The translations under genes and the position numbers were made by a program. Positions 44,122-52,826 of a stretch of 64,000 bases of DNA are shown here, in pieces. Below the pieces are notes generated by a model that made no database searches, was not told the DNA's origin, and saw only the letters and a list, made by a program, of their open reading frames with translations. The DNA lies in the NCBI RefSeq assembly GCF_965208485.1, contig NZ_OZ242344.1, positions 62,001-126,000 of the forward strand. Reading direction: 5' to 3'. Positions within the stretch are counted from its first letter, which is position 1; every line of letters begins with the position of its first letter. This DNA comes from Poriferisodalis sp965208485 (lineage in GTDB: Bacteria; Actinomycetota; Acidimicrobiia; Acidimicrobiales; Poriferisodalaceae).

Positions 44122-45278
44122 TGCTCAAGACGCAACCCGACACGCCGCCGGAACACGAGGCACCTGTCAGCATCGCTGCGGGCTTCGACCCCGATCCTGC
44201 CAATTCGCTGTCGTTGCGTGCCGACGCCTATATCGATACTCGATGGCACGACATCGAGCAGCGTGAGGTGTTCGCCCGCAGCTGGCAGTGGGTGTGCCAT
44301 GTCGAGTCGCTGCGCAACCCGGGCGACTACGTGGCGCTGCCGGTCGCCGGCATGCCCATCGCGCTGGTGCGGGACAATGACGGCGCACTGAGGGCCTTCT
44401 ACAACGTCTGCCGGCATCGGGCCCACCACCTGCTCGCCGGCGCCGGCAACACCGGCAGCATCGTGTGCCCGTACCACGGCTGGACCTACGACCTGTCCGG
44501 ACAGCTCCATCGGGCCCGCGAGACCGACCACGTGGCGGGATTCGATCCCTCACAGATCTGTCTGCAGCCGGTTCAAGCAGAGGTATTCGGCGGGTTCGTC
44601 TACGTCAATCTGGATCCGTCGGCTGCCTCACTGGCCACCCAAGCCGGCGAACTCGGCAGCGAGATTGCGCACTGGGCGCCGGATGTGAACGACCTCACGC
44701 ACGTGCGGCGCTTCAGCTATGAGATCGCCTCGAACTGGAAGAACGTCGTCGACAACTTCCTCGAGTGCTACCACTGCCACATCGCGCATCCCGACTTTGT
44801 GACGCTGGTGGAGATGGACACCTACCGCGTCACCACCCACGGCATCTACTCCAGCCACATGGCCCGTGCGGGCCACTCGGACAACTCCGCCTACGACGTC
44901 GAAGGCTCCAGCGTGAAGGATCTCGCCGTGTGGTGGCTGTGGCCCAACACCTGCCTGATGCGCTACCCCGGTCGCGGCAACTTCAGTATCATGCAAATGG
45001 TGCCCACGGGGCCTGAAACCACCCATGAGACCATCGACTACTACTTCGAATCCCCGGAGCTGAGCCCGGCGGACATCGAGTCGATGCGCTACATCGACGA
45101 GATCCTGCAGCCCGAGGACATCGGCATCGTGGAGAGCGTGCAGCGAGGCATGCGCACCCCGGCATTCACCCAAGGCCGCATCGTGTGCGATCCGGATGGC
45201 TCGGGTCTGTCTGAGCACGGCGTTCACCACTTCCATGGGCTCGTGCTCGACGCGTACCGCCGGGCTGGCGCCGCCTAG
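44121..45278 (+). CDS. Rieske non-heme iron oxygenase, alpha subunit
   Basis: A 385-residue aromatic-ring-hydroxylating-type oxygenase. The Rieske 2Fe-2S ligands are C97-x-H99 and C116-x2-H119 (NVCRHRAHH and CPYHGWTYDLSG). The mononuclear iron site is H218 and H223 in DNFLECYHCHIAHP. It is similar in size and motifs to CntA/GbcA-type enzymes that demethylate quaternary amines as well as to dicamba-type demethylases. The ATG at 44121 overlaps the stop of the aminotransferase gene, so the two are translationally coupled. No reductase gene is adjacent. Confidence 0.93.
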
Positions 45279-45347
45279 TCCTTGCAGCTGGCAATCAAGC
45301 AGAGCGCATTCCGTCAGCCGGAACGGCGGCTCTGCGACACTGAGCCG

Positions 45348-45530
45348 ATGACAGCACCCAATGGAGTCCCGGCTGGCGAACGCCGCTCATAGGCACAGTC
45401 GGCTGCGCTGTACGCGCGGGCGCAGCAGTGGATCCCCGACGGCGTCTCGCGGGCCACGCTGCTGAGGCCGATTCCGGTCTACGTGGATCACGGCAAGGGT
45501 GCGTGGGTCACCGATGTGGACGGGAACCGC
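45348..45530 (+). pseudogene. Truncated paralogue of the class III aminotransferase N-terminus
   Basis: Starting at an ATG the frame reads MTAPNGVPAGERRS, a TAG stop, then AQSAALYARAQQWIPDGVSR and YVDHGKGAWVTDVDGNR, closely matching residues 8-56 of the gene at 42796. After DGNR similarity ends abruptly. It is a broken duplicate about 1.2 kb downstream of the intact gene's end. Confidence 0.85.
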
Positions 45531-45629
45531 TGTTCGGCTGACCCGCAAAGCTCCGTCCGCGAATGGCTCTTCGTGGGCGGGACGTTCGAGGAAGAGACAC
45601 AAGCTGCGTGTTTCCTGTGACGCCAACCG

Positions 45630-45968
45630 CTAGTTCGGCACCGATGCAGCTGTCGGTATCGCATAGGCGATGTAGAACCACAGTTGGAGCGGCACGGACG
45701 CCAACGCTGCGAGGACAACAGATCGTCGCAGCGTGAATGCAGCGACAGCGACCGTCAGGGTGATCGTGACCGTGATGACGACCCACCCCGCGGTGTTGTT
45801 CTGCTGACAGGGAGCGTCCCAATCAGAGCCGCAGAACAACCATACGAAAATCGCGCCGCCAACCGTGAACGTCAACACGGCCGTCGCAGTTGCCCATAGC
45901 CCCAGCGCCCACCATGCCGAACGGAAGCGGTCGGCACCGTCAAGCGCTGAGGCTGGACTTGGCGACAT
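45630..45968 (-). CDS. Small membrane protein, three predicted transmembrane helices
   Basis: The product is about 112 residues. Hydrophobic segments are SAWWALGLWATATAVLTFTV (with GGAIFVWLF), GWVVITVTITLTVAVAAFTL and VVLAALASVPLQLWFYIAYA. Two cysteines sit in the first external loop (CGSDWDAPC). The family is not recognised. The ATG at 45968 lies 2 bp after the stop of the secreted-protein gene upstream on the same strand, so an operon is likely. Confidence 0.6.
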   Translation of the reverse strand: MSPSPASALDGADRFRSAWWALGLWATATAVLTFTVGGAIFVWLFCGSDWDAPCQQNNTAGWVVITVTITLTVAVAAFTLRRSVVLAALASVPLQLWFYIAYAIPTAASVPN

Positions 45969-45970
45969 CG

Positions 45971-46621
45971 TTACCAGCCGCACCTGTTCCACGGGAGCAG
46001 GTAGCCGCCCCAGTTGGTGTCGCGGTGACCCTCGAGGTCCCATGAGCCGCCGCCGCCCAACAGCTGGTACACGATGTGGCAGTGAAGCTGCTGCCAGATC
46101 GCTGTCCAGCTATTGACGGTTACCGACAGGTTGTGGCTGTTAAGGCAGAGCAGCGCTTCGGCGAAGATCAGGTTCGCGCCGTTGATCGTCGCTGCCGGGC
46201 CGATCAGCGAGCCGCCTCGTCCGGCATCGGTCGGGACGATGTGGATGGTGTCGTAGCCGTCGTTCGCTGCCCATGACACGCCGATCTCGTCTACGGTGAT
46301 GTCAGCGCAATCAAGCCAGCCAGTGTCAGGGGATGGGCGGGAACAATCGCCGATGCCTAGGAAGCACGGCCAACGCGCAGCGCTGCCGTTGTAATTGGCG
46401 TGACGTAGCGCTTTCTCGACTGTGCGCTCAAGGTCGTCGGGCAGTTCGATGGTCGTGTCTGCATCGCCGACCGGTGCCGGGTCGTTGCTGTCCGGCTTTG
46501 TTTGCTCGATGGTGCCGTCATCGAGCACCTTGTCGCCCGTTGCCTGTGCCGGTGCTGCCATGGTCAGCGTCATCGCTGCCGCGCTGAGCACAGCGACAAG
46601 CGTTGTCAGGATTCTCCTCAT
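45971..46621 (-). CDS. Secreted protein of unknown function
   Basis: A 216-residue exported protein with a clear signal peptide (MRRILTTLVAVLSAAAMTLT, cleavage near APAQA). The mature part contains cysteine pairs (ARWPCFLGIGDCS, LDCADITVDEIGVSWAANDG) and a C-terminal HCHIVYQLLGGGGSWDLEGH, then NRCGW. Cysteines suggest an extracellular disulfide-bonded fold. It is not a family I recognise. The start at 46621 is directly preceded by an 11-bp tandem repeat. Confidence 0.72.
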   Translation of the reverse strand: MRRILTTLVAVLSAAAMTLTMAAPAQATGDKVLDDGTIEQTKPDSNDPAPVGDADTTIELPDDLERTVEKALRHANYNGSAARWPCFLGIGDCSRPSPDTGWLDCADITVDEIGVSWAANDGYDTIHIVPTDAGRGGSLIGPAATINGANLIFAEALLCLNSHNLSVTVNSWTAIWQQLHCHIVYQLLGGGGSWDLEGHRDTNWGGYLLPWNRCGW

Positions 46622-46623
46622 TG

Positions 46624-46667
46624 CAGTGTCTCGGCAGTGTCTCGGCAGTGTCTCGGCAGTGTCTCGT
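46624..46667. repeat. Four tandem copies of an 11-bp unit before a start codon
   Basis: CAGTGTCTCGG is repeated four times without gaps (the last copy ends T). It occupies the position of the ribosome-binding region of the minus-strand secreted-protein gene, ending 2 bp from its ATG. It could be a slippage-prone regulatory repeat or a protein-binding array. Confidence 0.9.
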
Positions 46668-46949
46668 CTCGTTGCTCGGCGTCCGCTGATCGGACACAGA
46701 AGCTGGCAACGTAGCTGCCATCGAAGCGAAGGTGACAGCACGACATCATTTGTGACGTGCATTGCGTGCATGAGCGATCCGTGTTGTCAACAGACTGTGT
46801 ATTCGACAACTGATCGGCGCCAACCCACGAGACCGAGCATCCGCGCGTACAGCTGCGGCATGCGACATCTTCGTGCGTTGCGTGAGTGCCATCGTGCCGC
46901 GGGAGCTGGCGCGAAGGGCGTTCGCTCCCGGAGCCGAGTCCTACCCGAA

Positions 46950-47023
46950 CCCCGATCGATAGCTCAGGTGGATGAGCAGGCCAGTCGAACGGCAAGGACG
47001 GGGGTTCGAGTCCCGCTCGGGAC
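46950..47023 (+). other. Degenerate tRNA-like sequence
   Basis: TAGCTCAGGTGGATGAGC resembles a D-arm with positions 8-9, and GGGGGTTCGAGTCCCGC resembles a T-arm, followed by TCGGGAC as a 3' acceptor half. The 5' acceptor half is displaced by extra bases and the anticodon stem does not form properly, so this is probably a tRNA remnant and not a functional gene. Confidence 0.35.
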
Positions 47024-47092
47024 GCTGTCGGCCTGAATCCCGCAGCGCGGCAACTCATCGGGCCGCTGGCTCAGCCTCCTAGTCTCAGCGCG

Positions 47093-48565
47093 ATGACAGG
47101 CGAAACGAAGACAGATGCGAACCTCTTGCCGGCAGTCGAGCTGGCCTCGCTGATCCGGCAGGGACGCGAGTCGGCTGCTGAAGCACTGGAGGGTGCGATC
47201 AGCCGCTACGAGCGCTTCAACCCTGCGGTGAACGCGGTGATTCTCACCCGGATCGACGAGGCGCGTGAGCGGGCCGCTGCCGCTGATACAGCGCTGGCGG
47301 CCGGGGAGTGCTGGGGGCCGCTGCACGGCGTGCCGATGACCATCAAGGAGGCCTTCGACTGGGCTGGCACGCCCTCGACGTGGGGCAACCCCGCATGGGC
47401 CGACAACGTGGCCGACAGCGATGCCGTCACGGTCACCCGGTACACCGACGCAGGGGCGGTCATCTGGGGCAAGACCAACGTGCCGCTCATGCTGGGCGAC
47501 TGGCAGAGCTTCAACGACATCTACGGGTGCACCAACAACCCATGGGATCTGACGCGAGTGCCCGGCGGGTCCTCCGGTGGCTCGGCCGTCTCGCTGGCGA
47601 CCGGCATGGCGTCGCTGGAGCTGGGCTCCGACATCGGTGCGTCCATCCGCAATCCCGCGCACTACTGCGGCGTGTTCGGCCACAAGCCGACCTACGGGCT
47701 GGTGCCCGACGGAGGCCACGCCGTGCCCGGAGCATTGGTCGGCAGCGACATTGCGGTGTGCGGCCCGCTGGCGCGCAGCGCTGCCGACCTCGATGTCGCG
47801 CTGGACGTGCTCGCCGGACCCTCCGGCGCCGACGCGGCCGGCTACAGCGTGGCGCTGCAGCCCGAGCATCGCGACACGCTGGCGGCGTTCCGGGTGGGCG
47901 TGATGCTCGACACGCCTGTCATTCGCAACTCGACGGCCATGATCGACACGCTGCAGCGAGCAGTGGACGCGCTGGCGGCCGCCGGGGCTGACGTCAGCGA
48001 GGCCACGCCGGACATCGACCAGCACGAGTTCCACGAGAACTACCTGATGCTGCTGCGAGCCGCCACCGGCGCCTTGGCTGACGACGCGATGTGGAACGAG
48101 GCGCAGTCCCGGGCACACCGGTACAAAGACGGCGAGGGCGACTACCAGTCGCTGGTCGACTACGCGATGACGATGAGTCACCGCGAGTGGTATTCCCACC
48201 ACAACAAGCGCGAGGGTCACCGGCAGGCGTGGGCGCGGTTCTTCGACGACTACGACCTGCTGCTGTGCCCGATCGCTGCGTCAGCCGCTTTCGTTCACGA
48301 CCACACCGGCACCCGGCCCACTCGCACCATCGACATCGACGGCCGCCAAGAGCTCGGCGTGGACCAGCTCTTCTGGGCGGGCTGGAGCTGCAGCGTGTAC
48401 CTGCCCGGCACAGTCGCACCGGTCGGGCTGACCGCGGACGGGCTGAACCTGCCGGTCGGCATCCAGATCGTGGCGCCGCACCTGGGGGACCGGCGCGGCA
48501 TCCGCTACGCCGCCCTCATCGAGCGCACCCTCGGTGGGTTCGTCTCCCCGCCCGGATACGAGTAG
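47093..48565 (+). CDS. Amidase signature family protein
   Basis: A 490-residue Ser-cisSer-Lys amidase. Lys is in GVPMTIKEAFDWAG, the cis-Ser/nucleophile Ser in RVPGGSSGGSAVSLATGM, with GSDIGASIRNPAHYCGVFGH following. The C-terminus LNLPVGIQIVAPHLGDR is typical. The substrate is an amide, unknown in detail. It is a distant paralogue of the amidase at 52827-54269; the cyclic-amide enzyme nearby makes a role in sequential amide hydrolysis possible. Confidence 0.94.
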   Translation: MTGETKTDANLLPAVELASLIRQGRESAAEALEGAISRYERFNPAVNAVILTRIDEARERAAAADTALAAGECWGPLHGVPMTIKEAFDWAGTPSTWGNPAWADNVADSDAVTVTRYTDAGAVIWGKTNVPLMLGDWQSFNDIYGCTNNPWDLTRVPGGSSGGSAVSLATGMASLELGSDIGASIRNPAHYCGVFGHKPTYGLVPDGGHAVPGALVGSDIAVCGPLARSAADLDVALDVLAGPSGADAAGYSVALQPEHRDTLAAFRVGVMLDTPVIRNSTAMIDTLQRAVDALAAAGADVSEATPDIDQHEFHENYLMLLRAATGALADDAMWNEAQSRAHRYKDGEGDYQSLVDYAMTMSHREWYSHHNKREGHRQAWARFFDDYDLLLCPIAASAAFVHDHTGTRPTRTIDIDGRQELGVDQLFWAGWSCSVYLPGTVAPVGLTADGLNLPVGIQIVAPHLGDRRGIRYAALIERTLGGFVSPPGYE

Positions 48566-48617
48566 CAGCAGAGTCGCCACGCTGAACACGGCTGGCGACG
48601 TCTCGACGTGATCTCGG

Positions 48618-48654
48618 AACGTATATTCAAATTCGCGCGAAACGTATAATCCAA
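48618..48654 (+). promoter_or_regulatory. Candidate promoter with direct repeats upstream of the DUF4143 ATPase
   Basis: AACGTATATTCAA (48618-48630) and AACGTATAATCCAA (48641-48654) are direct repeats about 23 bp apart, two helical turns. The second contains a perfect TATAAT (48645-48650). The patch is markedly AT-rich. The arrangement suits an autoregulated promoter. No good -35 is seen. Confidence 0.45.
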
Positions 48655-48689
48655 CTCTCTCATAGTGGATATCTGAACGGAGTCGCTGT

Positions 48690-49973
48690 GTGAGCCAAGA
48701 ATCCGAGACGACGATGATCCCTGACGGCTATCGCCAGCGCGTGGTGGACGCCGTGGTCGAACGGGGGCTGCTTGCCGCCGGCTTCGTGGTGCTCGAAGGT
48801 CCGCGTGCATGCGGCAAGACATGGACTGGTCTGCGTTTTGCACGCAGTGCGGTGAGGCTCGATACCGACTTGGACGCACGGACGATCGCCGCTGTCGAGC
48901 CGGCAATCCTGCTGCGCGGCCCAACGCCCAGGCTGCTCGACGAATGGCAGGTGATGCCGTCGTTGTGGAATCACGTCCGGCATGCCTGCGACGCTGCGCC
49001 AGAGCGAGGGTTGTTCATCCTCGCCGGATCGGCCCAACCCGCGGACGACATCACCCGCCATACCGGTGCGGGCCGCGTTCGCAGAGTCCGGATGCGGCCG
49101 ATGTCGCTGTTTGAGTCTTCGGACTCTTCCGGCGAAGTGTCGCTGAGCAGCCTCCTCGACGGAAAGACGTGCAGCGCCGCCCCATCGTCGCTTGGACTGA
49201 GCGATGTCGTCGACGTGATGTGCCGAGGAGGATGGCCCGGACAGCTCGATCTGCCGTTGGCGGAGATTCAGCAGAACCTTCGCAACTACCTCTCCGAGGT
49301 GGCCCGGACCGACATTGCGCAGCTCGATGGCGGAGCTGTGCACAATCCGATTGGCGTCGATCGGCTGCTGCGCTCACTGGCCCGCAACACCGCCACCGAA
49401 GCACGCAATTCGACACTGGCCGCCGATGTCGAACCCGAGCCATTGCACCGACATACCGTCCGCGCGTACCTGGGTGCTCTGCGTCGACTGTTCGTTGCGG
49501 AGGAACAACCGGCGTGGTCGGTGCGCCTGCGGTCCAAGGCGCCGCTTCGCACCTCGCCCAAATGGCATCTGACCGACCCGTCGCTGGCCGCCGCAGCGCT
49601 TGGCGCCGACCCGGCGCGGCTCATCGCAGACACCTCGACGCTGGGACTGCTGTTCGAGTCGCTGGTCGTGCGGGATCTGCGCATCTTGGCTCAACCGTTG
49701 GGAGGAAGCGTGTTCCACCTGCGCGACGCCACCGGTCTCGAGGCCGACGCCATCGTCGAGATGCCCGACGGAACATGGCTTGGCATCGAGGTCAAACTCG
49801 GCGGCGGCGAGGCCGTCGACGCAGCCGCGAACTCGCTGCTGCGCCTCCGTGACAAGGTCGACGCCCGGCGCGTCGATCAGATCGCCGGCCTCGTGGTAGT
49901 CACGGCCACCGGATACGGCTACACACGTCCAGACGGCGTCCGGGTCGCACCTGTCACCGCCCTCGGCCCGTAG
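48690..49973 (+). CDS. AAA family ATPase with DUF4143 domain
   Basis: A 427-residue protein of the AAA_14/DUF4143 type. Walker A is LEGPRACGKTWTGLRF (about residues 36-50), Walker B-like LLDEWQVMPSLWNHVRHACD, sensor FILAGSAQ. The C-terminal half has the DUF4143 features FESLVVRDLRILAQ and DAIVEMPDGTWLGIEVKLGG, a nuclease-like E.K pattern. Such proteins are widespread as single genes; the function is unknown, with defence or toxin-like roles proposed. The GTG start has GGAG upstream. Confidence 0.9.
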   Translation: MSQESETTMIPDGYRQRVVDAVVERGLLAAGFVVLEGPRACGKTWTGLRFARSAVRLDTDLDARTIAAVEPAILLRGPTPRLLDEWQVMPSLWNHVRHACDAAPERGLFILAGSAQPADDITRHTGAGRVRRVRMRPMSLFESSDSSGEVSLSSLLDGKTCSAAPSSLGLSDVVDVMCRGGWPGQLDLPLAEIQQNLRNYLSEVARTDIAQLDGGAVHNPIGVDRLLRSLARNTATEARNSTLAADVEPEPLHRHTVRAYLGALRRLFVAEEQPAWSVRLRSKAPLRTSPKWHLTDPSLAAAALGADPARLIADTSTLGLLFESLVVRDLRILAQPLGGSVFHLRDATGLEADAIVEMPDGTWLGIEVKLGGGEAVDAAANSLLRLRDKVDARRVDQIAGLVVVTATGYGYTRPDGVRVAPVTALGP

Positions 49974-50113
49974 ACCGAGTCCGCACGTGCCGCACCCGAT
50001 ACCCCATCGGTGCTGCGTCGCCACCTCACAGCTCATGGCAGCCGAATCCAGCATCGACCCCATGCGAAATTCCTGAACCACCGCTGCGGAGCTTGAGCGA
50101 CGGGCGGAGTGAT

Positions 50114-50338
50114 TCATTTCTTCAGCCAGTATGACGGCGGTCGCTTCGTCCGGTGTGCCTTCGGCAGCGGACAACACGTCAATGGGTGTGCCAACTCGGT
50201 TGAGCCGGGCACCGACACCGCCGCAGTCGGGTTCCTCGCCGCTCCGCATGAGGCCAATGAGGCCGATTCGGTCACGAACTCGACGACTGGCGCTCCGTCG
50301 CCTGCAAGCCACGCCCGAGTCTGCGCATCCGGGTTCAT
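50114..50338 (-). CDS. Possible small ORF coupled to the upstream membrane protein
   Basis: A 74-residue frame (MNPDAQTRAWLAGDGAPVVE) whose ATG overlaps the stop of the upstream gene (ATGA). The second half (PLPKAHRTKRPPSYWLKK) looks non-native, while an adjacent frame reads plausibly (LNRVGTPIDVLSAAEGTPDE), so this may be a decayed, frameshifted gene. The stretch 49974-50113 holds no gene. Confidence 0.25.
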   Translation of the reverse strand: MNPDAQTRAWLAGDGAPVVEFVTESASLASCGAARNPTAAVSVPGSTELAHPLTCCPLPKAHRTKRPPSYWLKK

Positions 50339-50568
50339 TGGCAGTTCGCCTTGCCACGGATCGCTTCGATCATTCGCAATCGTGCTGGCGCGGCGTGCTG
50401 CTTCCGCATCGTCAGTGCCCACGTCTGTGCTCGAAGCTTGTCCGGCGCGACGACTGAAGACTGCCCACTCGAAGCGGTCCGTGCAACAAGACCGATGCCA
50501 GCGACCGTCACGGTCACAATCGCAGCTGCATAAGTCGCGATGCGGAGCCGGGTCGCGAACTTCGGCAT
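50335..50568 (-). CDS. Small protein with one membrane segment, unknown function
   Basis: A 77-residue product: MPKFATRLRIATYAAAIVTV and TVAGIGLV form a signal anchor, followed by a basic helical part (KLRAQTWALTMRKQHAAPAR). AGGAAGG lies 9 bp before the ATG, which supports translation. It is followed by an overlapping small ORF. The family is not recognised. Confidence 0.45.
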   Translation of the reverse strand: MPKFATRLRIATYAAAIVTVTVAGIGLVARTASSGQSSVVAPDKLRAQTWALTMRKQHAAPARLRMIEAIRGKANCQ

Positions 50569-50683
50569 GTGGTGGCTGGCCTTCCTGATGGCGATGACGA
50601 ATCAACAAGTAACTGTCTGTATGCGGATTCGGGATGGAGGCCGCCAAGCTTGCGCTGTGCGCTGTCTGCTAGAGAACTAGGCC

Positions 50684-51547
50684 GTGAGTGATACCGAAGC
50701 GGCCTTGGACGAGCTGCTGGATCTGCTTGACCTGCAGCCGAACGACAACGACCCGGACACGTTCCGGGGCAAGGGCTCCGGCTTCGACGAGTTCGGCCTG
50801 TACGGCGGGCATGTACTGGCCCAAGCTGTCGTAGCGGCGCAGCGGACCGTTGACGACGACCGGCCGATGAACTCGGTGCACGCCGTCTTCCTGCGCGGAG
50901 GCGACGGCATGGCCGACGTCGACTACAAGGTGCAACGAGTGCGCGACGGGCGAGCGTTCTGCACCCGCCGATCGCAGGCGTTCCAATCCGACCGCTTGAT
51001 CTTCGAACTCACGGCGACGTTCCATGTCCCCGAGACGGGCAAAGTCGACATCCAGGGCCCGCTGCCTGACGGCGTGGCGCCGCCGGAGTCACTGCCGACC
51101 TACCAGGAGTGCATCGCCGAGGTGGGGCCGATCTTCGGCGAGCAGTGGTCGTACATGATTCGACCGGTGGAGTACCGGCTCGCGTACGCGCCGTGGGCAC
51201 CGACGGGGCCCTCACCACGCGGCGGCATCGACTACTGGTTCCGCGCGCCGCGTCGGCTGCCGGACGATCCGGCGATTCACGAAGCGATCATCGCCTACAT
51301 GAGCGACGACTGCCTCGCCGACAACGTGATCGTGCCCTACGGGGTCACCTGGCTCGACCCCAGCGCGCAGGTCGTCAGCCTCGACCACGCCATGTGGTTT
51401 CACGAGCCCGCCCGCGCCGACGAGTGGATCTACTGCGAGCAGAGGCCGCTGATGGCGGGCGGCAATCGGGGCACCGCCGAAGCGCGCTTCTGGCAGAACG
51501 GTCGCCTCGTGGCCACCGCAGTACAAGAAGCCCTCGCCCGCCTCTGA
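50684..51547 (+). CDS. Acyl-CoA thioesterase II (TesB-like)
   Basis: A 287-residue double-hotdog thioesterase. Features: RGKGSGFDEFGLYGGHVLAQ then AVVAAQRTV in the first hotdog, VHAVFLRGGD, RSQAFQSDRLIFELTATFH, and in the second half SLDHAMWFHEPARADEWIYC. It hydrolyses acyl-CoA to free acid and CoA. The GTG at 50684 is the likely start. It lies convergent with the CaiB gene. Confidence 0.93.
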   Translation: MSDTEAALDELLDLLDLQPNDNDPDTFRGKGSGFDEFGLYGGHVLAQAVVAAQRTVDDDRPMNSVHAVFLRGGDGMADVDYKVQRVRDGRAFCTRRSQAFQSDRLIFELTATFHVPETGKVDIQGPLPDGVAPPESLPTYQECIAEVGPIFGEQWSYMIRPVEYRLAYAPWAPTGPSPRGGIDYWFRAPRRLPDDPAIHEAIIAYMSDDCLADNVIVPYGVTWLDPSAQVVSLDHAMWFHEPARADEWIYCEQRPLMAGGNRGTAEARFWQNGRLVATAVQEALARL

Positions 51548-51596
51548 GCCCAGCTGCCCGGCCTGGCACGCATGTGCAGCTGGCAGCGGGGACCGC

Positions 51597-52760
51597 TCAG
51601 GCGACGATGCCGTCGTTGCGGAGTTCGGCGATCTCGGCGGGGGAGCGGCCCAGTTCGGCGAGTACCTCATCGGTGTGCTCGCCCTTGGCCGGCGCCAAGC
51701 GCTCAAGTTGTGTCGGCGTCTTGCTGAACCGGGCTGGGAAGCGAGCGGTGCGGACCGTACCGGCGACGGGGTGCTCATGGGTCAGCACCGTTCCGTTGTG
51801 CTTCACCTGGGGGTCGTCGAACACCTCGGTGATGTCGAGCACCGGTGCGCAGGGAACGTCAGCGTCCTCCAGGGCCTTGAGCGCTTTGGCCGTGGTGAAT
51901 TCGCCGAGCAGCTTGGCGAACACTTCTTGGTGCTCATTCGAGTTTCGTATCCGGGCCTCGCGAGTGGCAAAGCGAGGATCGTCGATCAGATGCGGGACTT
52001 CCAGCTTCTCGCACACGCGGGCGTACTGGTCGTCGGCCGGCCAGATGGCGCCGACCCAGCCGTCGGTCGTCTTCCAGGGGCTGTACCACTCGCTGTAGGA
52101 CGGCGTCGGTGGGGCGTCGGGCACTGATTCGTTCCAGAAGTAGTCGAGCCACATCCACGACAGGGTCGAATCGAGCAGGTTGACCTCGACGTGCTGGCCG
52201 CCGGCGCCGTTCGCCCGTGCGAGCAGCGCCCCGAGGACCGCTTGAGCGCCGGTCATCGCCGTGGTCTTGTCGGCAGTGGCGGACTTGACGAAATCGCCGC
52301 CCTGCGCCTCGGTCATGCCTGACAGCGATTGGATGATCGGGTCGTACACCGGCTGGTGCGCATACGGCCCGTCGGGGCCGAAACCTGACACCGACAGGTA
52401 CACGAGATCGGGGTTGATCGCGCTGAGGTCCTCGTATCCGATGCGCAGCCGCTCGGCGACTCCGGGTCGGAAGTTCTGGATGAAGACGTCGGCGCCCTTG
52501 ACGAGCTGCAGCAGGATCTCGCGGCCGGCCGGTTCGCGGATGTTGAGATCCATGCCGCGCTTGTTGCGGTGCATCTGGACCCAGCAGCCCGACTGGTCGC
52601 CGACGATCGCACCGGTGAGGCGCATGACATCTGCAGCGCCCACCTTCTCGATCAGCACGACATCGGCGCCCATCTCGGCGAGCTGGGTCGACACCCATGC
52701 GCCGGCGACCGCGCTGGAGACGTCCACGACGGTGATGCCTTCGAGCGGTCCTGCCCCCAT
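51597..52760 (-). CDS. CaiB/BaiF family CoA-transferase
   Basis: A 387-residue type III CoA-transferase. Blocks: GPLEGITVVDVSSAVAGAWV, STQLAEMGADVVLIEKV, FIQNFRPGVAERLRIGYEDL and YLSVSGFGPDGPYA; the catalytic aspartate is expected in EVNLLDSTLSW. These enzymes move CoA between carboxylic acids. The start is the ATG at 52760 after an AAGGAGGCG site. The amidase behind it (66 bp upstream) is probably in the same operon. Confidence 0.95.
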   Translation of the reverse strand: MGAGPLEGITVVDVSSAVAGAWVSTQLAEMGADVVLIEKVGAADVMRLTGAIVGDQSGCWVQMHRNKRGMDLNIREPAGREILLQLVKGADVFIQNFRPGVAERLRIGYEDLSAINPDLVYLSVSGFGPDGPYAHQPVYDPIIQSLSGMTEAQGGDFVKSATADKTTAMTGAQAVLGALLARANGAGGQHVEVNLLDSTLSWMWLDYFWNESVPDAPPTPSYSEWYSPWKTTDGWVGAIWPADDQYARVCEKLEVPHLIDDPRFATREARIRNSNEHQEVFAKLLGEFTTAKALKALEDADVPCAPVLDITEVFDDPQVKHNGTVLTHEHPVAGTVRTARFPARFSKTPTQLERLAPAKGEHTDEVLAELGRSPAEIAELRNDGIVA

Positions 52761-52826
52761 CGACGCCTCCTTAGCGAGCGAGCGTTGTCTCGGCGCGGTG
52801 CCGGTTCCCTCTGGTGGGAGCGGCCG

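Noticed and set aside
46624..46667. Possible CRISPR or replication iterons
   Set aside because: The 11-bp units are directly adjacent with no spacers, and no replication gene is nearby.
49374..50357. A 327-codon minus-strand frame
   Set aside because: Most of it is antisense to the DUF4143 ATPase. A short part beyond that gene (around LNRVGTPIDVL) looks coding-like and is mentioned with the decayed ORF at 50114.
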